From positions 1-11,150 of the forward strand of contig CAZPKK010000039.1 of NCBI GenBank assembly GCA_964587175.1: a stretch of 11,150 nt of DNA, in the 5' to 3' direction. Shown piece after piece: positions 5,495-11,150 of this stretch (its first letter is position 1; the number at the start of each line of letters is the position of its first letter). A program made the position numbers and the translations under genes. Under the pieces are notes generated by a model. That model did no database searches. It saw nothing but the letters and a program-made list of their open reading frames with translations, and was not told where the DNA came from. Source of the DNA: CALXVA01 sp964587175 (lineage in GTDB: Bacteria; Bacillota; Clostridia; TANB77; CAG-508).

Positions 5495-8400
5495 ATGCAA
5501 TCTAAAATTATAGAAAAAATATTAAATGAAAATAATAAATCCTTGCAGGAAATAATAGAAATAGTAAGGAATAATACTGTCTTTCAAGATGTAATGAGTG
5601 ATATAAAAGAAGAGTTTTTTATTGATGATAGCATTCATGGGATATCACATAATGAAAGAGTAGCTTTATTGGCATGTTATATTGGTATACAAGAAGGTCT
5701 TAATGATGAAGAATTAAGATTAGTTTTAGAAACTGCAAAATATCATGATATAGGTAGAGGATTCGAAGGAAATCATGGACAATATAGTACAAATATTATA
5801 GACAGGAATAAAGAATATATTTTTCCAAATTTAAATGATGATGAAATAAATATAATAAAAGCCTTATGTCATGGACATAGTGTTGATGATAAAAGATATG
5901 AAGAAATAGCTGAATTATATGGAATTAAAAATATCGAAAAATTTAAAAGACTACTTGATATTGTAAAAGATGCAGATGCATTGGATAGAGTAAGGCTTCC
6001 AAGATTTGGACAACTTGATGAAAAATATTTGAGAACTGAAACATCAAAAAGAATAATTGATTTTTCGAGAGAATTATTTAGAACATATAGAAGTATACGA
6101 CAAAGTACAATAAACGAAGTGCCACAATATATTAATTATGAATTAGATAAAAACTTGAGAAATCAACTTCTGTTTGATGGAGAGAGTTATTATTTGGTTC
6201 GTTCATTAAATAAAGAGGATATTGAAAATTTTGATAATGGGAATGGAATAATACCAAAAATAGATAATACAAGTGAGCATACTGTACAAGATGTTATGGC
6301 ACAAATAAGAAGTCAACATAGAAAAACAAATTTAATTTCTATGTCAGAAGATCCTAATGTTGTGTTAACATACGATAGAACAAATTTACATAGATTTGTT
6401 TTAATAAAATTATCAAAAGATGATATTGAAAATCCTCAAAAAGTATTTTCAGCAGGAGAATATTTATTAGGTGTAATGGATAATCAAATAGAACAGACTG
6501 CCCAAAAAGCACCTGAAAATATAAGAAGCATATTAGAAAGAGTTGACAATGCAAGTTCGATTGAGGAAATTTTAAAAATAATTAATGGAGCTGATAGGCA
6601 AGTATCCACAAGCTTGGTTGAGAGTAAACAACAATATTTAAGTGAAGAAGAACAATTAAAACAAAGTAAAAAAATTGCTAAATGTAAAGTTTTAAATTAT
6701 TACGGCTTGATGAGAGGAATAACTCATGATGAAAAAGGAAAATTAGTAGATATAAGTGGATTTACACAAATTATGAGAATGGGTTATTCTTCTTCAGAAT
6801 GGTTATATTCAGGGAAAATAGAGCAAGAAAAAATTGTTGATATTCCACAAATTTTAGTAGATAGTTTGGCATTAGTAAAACAAGCAGAATTTCAAGGAAA
6901 GGATAAAGAAACACTAAAAAAAGTAGAGCAGGAAATCTTGAGATTAGCATTATCTGGTACAACGATAAATCAAGATAATTATCAATTAGAATATTCTGCA
7001 CATAATAATTTAAAAAATGATTTAACGATAGACAAAGCATTTGAAGTTACTGGAGGACAAATAAGTTATAGAGATACAAATATGCAAATGATAGCAATAA
7101 GGTCACTGGCAGAAATGACTTTAAACAAAAGAAAAATAATAAAATTATTGCAAGAAAAATTACCAGATATAGATATAGAGGAATTGTTAGCAGATTCATA
7201 TTGTGTAAATCAAGAGATGGTAACAAGACAAAATAATAGAGGTAATCAGATTGGAAGAAATATTAGTTTTATAATATCAGATTATGGTTATGATTTGGAT
7301 GGTGAAACATCTTTTCAAATATTGAGTAGTGTAGAAAATTTGTCATTAGAACAATTGAATGATATTGTAATAAATAGTGTTGATTCACAAGAGTTTGAAA
7401 CACTATTAGTAAAAACAAGAGAAAGCCACCAGAGAATACAATCATTTAAAACAAAAACTTTAGATTCTAAATATATGGCAGAAGCAATAGTTGAAGGATA
7501 TAATTGGAGAAAAGATGGAAATAGTTTAACTATAAAGGAAAGAGAACTTCTTACTAAAAGATTGTTACTAAACATTACTAGTGCAAGTCAATTACATACA
7601 TTATATGAAGCAATTAGTAAGACACAAATTGGAAGGAATAAATTTACTCAAAATGAAATTTTTGCAATCATAATAAATATTGCGATTGATGGAAAAATTG
7701 GTGACATTTCTTGGAAAGAATTGATAGAGAAAGACAGAAATGAGATTCAAAATATTTTATTAGACAATAAAGAAAAGATTCAAACGTCAGTCTTGCCTAT
7801 ATCAATGGACTTATTTGTAGGTAGCGGTAAGTTAGTTGAACAACTAAAAAAAGATTTAATTAACTTTGGAATAGAAAAAAAATTTATTGAGGAAAAAGAC
7901 ATAAGAAATGTATATGTTGCAAAACAAATTGTAGATGGATACGATTTTGGAAGAGAATTAACAACAGAAGAGAGAAAAAATTTAATAATATCAGTATTAG
8001 ATCAAGCACTTTTAAATACTAATCAGTGCTATTTATCTTATTTGATGGATAGAATGGAAAAGATTGGATTAAATACTCAAGAGATATATGGAATGATAAT
8101 AAATCTTGGAGTAAATGGAAAAATACTAGATGAACAAGGTTATGGTTATTCTGCATTAATTAGAAATACTAATGATGCGTGCCAAACAATAATAGAATAC
8201 AAGGATAAAATTCCAACACAAGTAACTGAAGGCACGATTTTAAAAGCAAAAGCAGTTAATTTAAGTCAAGAAGAACAAAGCAAAATAAGACAGGAATTAA
8301 TTGAATTAGGAATAGAAAAAGAATTTATAGAACGAAAGCATATTCAAAATATCTACGTTGCAAAAGAAATAGTAGAAAATTATAATTTTGGTAGACCATT

Positions 8401-10198
8401 AAGTCAAGAAGAAAAAAGAGCAATTATAAGAGCTTTATTAGATAGAAGTGTATTAAATCAAGAAGCAGAAATATACTTAACAACTATGTTACAAAATTTG
8501 GAAAAACTAGGGTTGAGTCCTCAAGAAACATATGGATTGATAATAAATTTAGGTATAAATGGTTCTGTATTAGATGAAGGTAGATTAAGTTATACTGCAT
8601 TATTAGGCAATGTTGATAATGCATATCAAAAAATAAAAGAATATAAAGATAAATTTCCAACACAAGTAACTGAAGAAACAATATTAGCTGCAAGAGCAAA
8701 TGGAGTAAATGCAGAACGACAAGAAAAAATCAAACAAGAGTTAATTGAATTGGGAATAGAAAAAGACTTTATAGAAAAGAAGGATTTCCCAAATGTTTAT
8801 GTTGCAAAAGAAATAGTAGAAAATTATAATTTTGGTAGACCATTAAGTCAAGAAGAAAAAAGAGCAATTATAAGAGCGATACTCGATAATGGTGGGTTAG
8901 ATAAAAAAGGAAGTAGATATCTAACGACGTTAATGTTTAATTTGGAACAATCAGGATTTAATACTCAAGAAATATATGGAACGATAATAAATCTTGGAGT
9001 AAATAAAAAAGCATCAGAAGAAGCAGGATTTAATTATTCCGCATTATTAGATAATATAAAAAGGACTTGGAAAATAAAAAAACATACATTTCAAACTCAA
9101 GTAACTGAAGGAACAATATTAGCAGCAAAAGCGAATGGGCAAACTGTAGAAGAACGAGAAAGAATTAAACAAGAGTTAGTTGAATTAGGACTAGAAAAAG
9201 AATTTATAGAAAAGAAGAATTTTTCGAATGTTTATATTGCAAAAGAAATAGTAGAAAATTATGGTTTTGAACAGGATTTAAGCATAGAGGAAAAAAGAGC
9301 AACTATAAGAGCTATATTAGATATTAGTGGATTAAACCAAAATGGAAGAAGATATCTTTCAACTTTAATATATAATTTAGAACAATCAGAATTTAATACT
9401 CATGAAATATATGGAATTATAATAAATTTAGGTATAAATGGCTCTGTAATAGATGGAAATGGATATACATACCAATATAAAACTTGTTTATCTAATGATA
9501 GCAAGATGTGGGATATGAAAAATCATAAAGGCGATTTAAGAACAGGTGTATCTAAAGGTGTATTATTAAGAGCAGTATCTGAGCAAATTACTGAAGAAGA
9601 ACATGAAAGAATGATAGCTGATTACGTAAGCATGGGAATAGATGAATTTTTTGTAAGAAGTAAGAATGTAAGGAATTTATATGTTGTAAAAAAGTTATTG
9701 GTTGAATATAAATTTGAAAGGGAATTAACTGAAGAAGAAAAAAAATCAATAGCAATATGTGTATTGGATAATCCTAATTTAAATGATGGAAAATCACAAT
9801 ATTTAACAAGAATGATAAGACATATGGAAGATATAGGATGGGATATTCAAAAAATATATGAAATAATAATTAATCTTGGAGTAAAAGGATTTGTTTCTTC
9901 AAATGATAGAAATTATTATTATACCATTATGTTGCGTAATAAAAATAATATATTACAATCAATTAAAGCAACTGGAGAAGAAATACAAACTGATGTAGAT
10001 GAAGATATATTAATACAAGCTGTTGAGAAAGCAAATAGAAAGCGAAAAGTTACAGGACCAGATTTAGCAAAGGCTTCTATAGAATTAGTAACAGTAGGAA
10101 AAGGTGGAAGTGAGTTATGTGACTCTGTTCAAGCTGATTGTCAGAGATTACTATATGAAAATGAAAAAGAAGGAAGTGAGCAAGATGTACCAAACTAA
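5495..10198 (+). CDS. Giant HD-domain protein with possible ADP-ribosyltransferase-like domain and six C-terminal repeats, 1567 aa
   Basis: Residues 45-180 form an HD-type metal-dependent phosphohydrolase domain, with H52 in ISHNERVALLA, H84-D85 in AKYHDIGRG, H94, H126/H128 in LCHGHS, and D159/D161 in VKDADALDRVR. Residues 220-330 hold YYLVRSLNKEDI, NLISMSEDPNVVLTY, RFVLIKL and SAGEYLLG. The order R, S-x-S, E over beta-strand-like segments suggests an ADP-ribosyltransferase-like fold, an inference of low certainty. Residues 340-650 are helical and unrecognised. From about 656 on, six repeats of 145-148 aa carry the signature NVYVAKEIVENYNFGRPLS (near 656, 805, 952, 1100, 1245, 1393) and, 60 residues later, YG-IINLG-NG. 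The first and last are the most diverged. No signal peptide or membrane helix is visible, so it is likely cytoplasmic or injected. HD domains cleave phosphates from nucleotides or second messengers; the substrate here is unknown. The start has a good Shine-Dalgarno. Its 3' end overlaps the next gene by 14 nt. Confidence 0.85.
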   Translation: MQSKIIEKILNENNKSLQEIIEIVRNNTVFQDVMSDIKEEFFIDDSIHGISHNERVALLACYIGIQEGLNDEELRLVLETAKYHDIGRGFEGNHGQYSTNIIDRNKEYIFPNLNDDEINIIKALCHGHSVDDKRYEEIAELYGIKNIEKFKRLLDIVKDADALDRVRLPRFGQLDEKYLRTETSKRIIDFSRELFRTYRSIRQSTINEVPQYINYELDKNLRNQLLFDGESYYLVRSLNKEDIENFDNGNGIIPKIDNTSEHTVQDVMAQIRSQHRKTNLISMSEDPNVVLTYDRTNLHRFVLIKLSKDDIENPQKVFSAGEYLLGVMDNQIEQTAQKAPENIRSILERVDNASSIEEILKIINGADRQVSTSLVESKQQYLSEEEQLKQSKKIAKCKVLNYYGLMRGITHDEKGKLVDISGFTQIMRMGYSSSEWLYSGKIEQEKIVDIPQILVDSLALVKQAEFQGKDKETLKKVEQEILRLALSGTTINQDNYQLEYSAHNNLKNDLTIDKAFEVTGGQISYRDTNMQMIAIRSLAEMTLNKRKIIKLLQEKLPDIDIEELLADSYCVNQEMVTRQNNRGNQIGRNISFIISDYGYDLDGETSFQILSSVENLSLEQLNDIVINSVDSQEFETLLVKTRESHQRIQSFKTKTLDSKYMAEAIVEGYNWRKDGNSLTIKERELLTKRLLLNITSASQLHTLYEAISKTQIGRNKFTQNEIFAIIINIAIDGKIGDISWKELIEKDRNEIQNILLDNKEKIQTSVLPISMDLFVGSGKLVEQLKKDLINFGIEKKFIEEKDIRNVYVAKQIVDGYDFGRELTTEERKNLIISVLDQALLNTNQCYLSYLMDRMEKIGLNTQEIYGMIINLGVNGKILDEQGYGYSALIRNTNDACQTIIEYKDKIPTQVTEGTILKAKAVNLSQEEQSKIRQELIELGIEKEFIERKHIQNIYVAKEIVENYNFGRPLSQEEKRAIIRALLDRSVLNQEAEIYLTTMLQNLEKLGLSPQETYGLIINLGINGSVLDEGRLSYTALLGNVDNAYQKIKEYKDKFPTQVTEETILAARANGVNAERQEKIKQELIELGIEKDFIEKKDFPNVYVAKEIVENYNFGRPLSQEEKRAIIRAILDNGGLDKKGSRYLTTLMFNLEQSGFNTQEIYGTIINLGVNKKASEEAGFNYSALLDNIKRTWKIKKHTFQTQVTEGTILAAKANGQTVEERERIKQELVELGLEKEFIEKKNFSNVYIAKEIVENYGFEQDLSIEEKRATIRAILDISGLNQNGRRYLSTLIYNLEQSEFNTHEIYGIIINLGINGSVIDGNGYTYQYKTCLSNDSKMWDMKNHKGDLRTGVSKGVLLRAVSEQITEEEHERMIADYVSMGIDEFFVRSKNVRNLYVVKKLLVEYKFERELTEEEKKSIAICVLDNPNLNDGKSQYLTRMIRHMEDIGWDIQKIYEIIINLGVKGFVSSNDRNYYYTIMLRNKNNILQSIKATGEEIQTDVDEDILIQAVEKANRKRKVTGPDLAKASIELVTVGKGGSELCDSVQADCQRLLYENEKEGSEQDVPN
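8357..8877 (+). repeat. Two identical 77-nt direct repeats within the giant gene
   Basis: 8357-8433 and 8801-8877 are identical at nucleotide level, 444 nt (148 codons) apart, exactly one protein repeat. The surrounding parts of these units have diverged, which suggests gene conversion or strong local constraint. Confidence 0.75.
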
Positions 10199-10652
10199 AT
10201 ATGCTAATGCATATACAGAAGTATATGAAATATTAAGTCGTTTAGACGAAGAAGAATATTTGAAAATTCCAGAAGAATTAATAGAAGTATTTGAAGAAAA
10301 CAGAAATTTAGATTACGAATATGAAGTAAATGAAGAACAAAATTTAACAAAACAACCAATGCTTCAAGAAACTAAAGCAATTTTACTTAATATATTTAGA
10401 GATTATCTTGCAACTCCAGAACAAAGCAAGAAAATAAGGCAATGGCTACAAGCAGACAGAGAATATTTAGAAAGACAAAAGCAAGAAAAATATAGTAACA
10501 ATCTCTTTGAGAATAAGAGTAGAAAAGAATGTGAGGCAGAAAAATCGAATATTCAATTACCTATCGAGATAAAGAAACAATCGATTTTTCAAAAGATTAT
10601 TAATAAATTCAAAAGATTTTTAAAATGTAGAGGTAAATTTGATGGAAGATGA
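10185..10652 (+). CDS. Small helical protein of cassette 2, paralogue of the 2017 gene
   Basis: A 155-aa protein of unknown function. ATG 10185 is chosen because the homology with the 2017-2475 product begins there (AYTEVYEILSRLD near residue 10) and AGGAAGTGAG precedes it. It overlaps the giant gene by 14 nt in another frame, indicating translational coupling. It shares with its paralogue the N-terminal helix, the KIPEEL segment, QEKYSNNLF near residue 100, and a basic amphipathic helix near the C-terminus (SIFQKIINKFKRFLK). It carries a short extra tail, CRGKFDGR. No enzymatic motif is seen. As in cassette 1, it follows a large catalytic protein, so a partner role (stabilisation, targeting, immunity) is inferred. 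Confidence 0.8.
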   Translation: MYQTKYANAYTEVYEILSRLDEEEYLKIPEELIEVFEENRNLDYEYEVNEEQNLTKQPMLQETKAILLNIFRDYLATPEQSKKIRQWLQADREYLERQKQEKYSNNLFENKSRKECEAEKSNIQLPIEIKKQSIFQKIINKFKRFLKCRGKFDGR

Positions 10653-10974
10653 AAAAAATGAATTTACAAGATTAAAAGAATGGAAAAATTTAATGGAAGA
10701 TTATAATAATTTTTTTTATGAAGATAATGGCATTTTTACAGTTTCTCTATTTGATAAAGAATTAAAACAATATAAGTTAGATTTTGACTACATTAAAGAT
10801 TTGATAAAAAAATTAAAAGACTTTGAAGAAAAATATGGTGACTTATATAATGATGAAAAAAAAGACTTATTAAAATTTAAAGAAATATTAATTGATTTAG
10901 ATACTGGCACAAATGAAATAAAAAACATATACGAAAAAATGAGTAATATATATAATTTTATAGAAGATTATTAA
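10642..10974 (+). CDS. Small acidic hypothetical protein, 110 aa
   Basis: Not recognised. ATG 10642 overlaps the end of the upstream gene by 11 nt, with GAGGT (10630-10634) 7 nt before it, so it is the last gene of the cassette 2 operon. A TTG at 10639 is the only other start. The protein is almost wholly helical, rich in Lys, Glu, Asp and Tyr, with a probable coiled coil in the middle (YIKDLIKKLKDFEEKYGDLY). It has no cysteines, signal peptide or membrane segment. Cassette 1 has no matching third gene, though the transposon scar begins just there and may have removed one. Confidence 0.75.
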   Translation: MEDEKNEFTRLKEWKNLMEDYNNFFYEDNGIFTVSLFDKELKQYKLDFDYIKDLIKKLKDFEEKYGDLYNDEKKDLLKFKEILIDLDTGTNEIKNIYEKMSNIYNFIEDY

Positions 10975-10989
10975 AAAAATAATATCTGC

Positions 10990-11016
10990 ATCCCACATAA
11001 AAGGTTTATGTGGGAT
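10990..11016. terminator. Strong bidirectional terminator between convergent genes
   Basis: ATCCCACATAAA (10990-11001) pairs perfectly with TTTATGTGGGAT (11005-11016) across a 3-nt loop, 12 bp. It is followed on plus by AAGTTTTT and on minus, some bases on, by a long T-run (10972-10980). It ends the cassette 2 transcript and the converging partial gene. Confidence 0.85.
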
Positions 11017-11022
11017 AAGTTT

Positions 11023-11150
11023 TTACTGTTTTTCTAGCCATTCATAATATTTTATTAAATATTCCCAACAGCCTTCTTTATCAGTTATTCCGTTATAGTT
11101 GTCTTTAATTTTTTCTATAATCTCATCTTTATCTATCCATTTTACTTCTG
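11023..11150 (-). CDS. Partial hypothetical protein, C-terminal 41 residues
   Basis: The gene enters from the right edge of the window and ends with TAA at 11023-11025. The visible residues start EVKWIDKDEIIEKIKDNYNG and end EYLIKYYEWLEKQ. The frame is fully open, uses codons like its neighbours, and stops right before the bidirectional terminator, all of which argue that it is real. The closing EWLEKQ resembles the end of the DUF6076-like protein at 4999 (MEWLEKQ), but this is too short to claim kinship. Confidence 0.6.
   Translation of the reverse strand, partial: EVKWIDKDEIIEKIKDNYNGITDKEGCWEYLIKYYEWLEKQ

Noticed and set aside
7460..10070. CRISPR-like or tandem DNA repeat array
   Set aside because: The periodicity is about 440 nt, in frame and diverged at nucleotide level. 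These are protein repeats within one gene.

Overview
The window is very AT-rich (GC visibly well under 35 percent). It uses AGA-type arginine codons and strong AGGAGG-type ribosome binding sites, and its promoters fit TTGACA/TATAAT. This points to a low-GC Firmicute, most likely a gut Clostridia or Bacilli relative. The content is accessory: transposon and integrase debris, a type I toxin-antitoxin-like RNA pair, and two cassettes of large enzyme-like proteins with small conserved partners. No housekeeping gene, rRNA, tRNA or CRISPR array is visible.

Layout. 67-465 encodes a small unknown protein. 635-2475 is cassette 1: a zincin-type metalloprotease-like gene with an in-frame TAA at codon 43, then a 152-aa helical protein 2 nt downstream. 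2500-3843 is a scar of mobile elements: a lone IS-end-like sequence, an IS256-family element with perfect 18-bp ends whose transposase has lost its middle, a minus-strand tyrosine-integrase fragment cut by that element, and what looks like the tail of an IS200/IS605 tnpB with its hairpin end. 3998-4999 encodes a zinc-finger protein resembling DUF6076, with its own good promoter. 5082-5387 holds an Fst/par-like module: a 28-aa hydrophobic peptide mRNA on plus, and a convergent small RNA of about 65 nt on minus with a consensus promoter and its own terminator. The two RNAs can pair at the translation start and through their terminator loops. 5495-10974 is cassette 2: a 1567-aa protein (HD phosphohydrolase domain, possible ADP-ribosyltransferase-like domain, six repeats of about 147 aa), a 155-aa paralogue of the small protein of cassette 1, and a 110-aa acidic protein, in overlapping genes ending at a strong bidirectional terminator. 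A partial minus-strand gene runs off the right edge.

How the parts work together. The two cassettes share one design: a large protein with an enzymatic domain (protease in one, HD plus possible ART in the other), followed immediately or with overlap by a member of the same small family ending in a basic amphipathic helix. I infer a modular system in which interchangeable catalytic proteins are served by a conserved small partner. Its biological role (defence, antagonism, phage or host modification) cannot be read from this sequence alone. The toxin-antitoxin-like module and the IS debris suggest a mobile or formerly mobile island.
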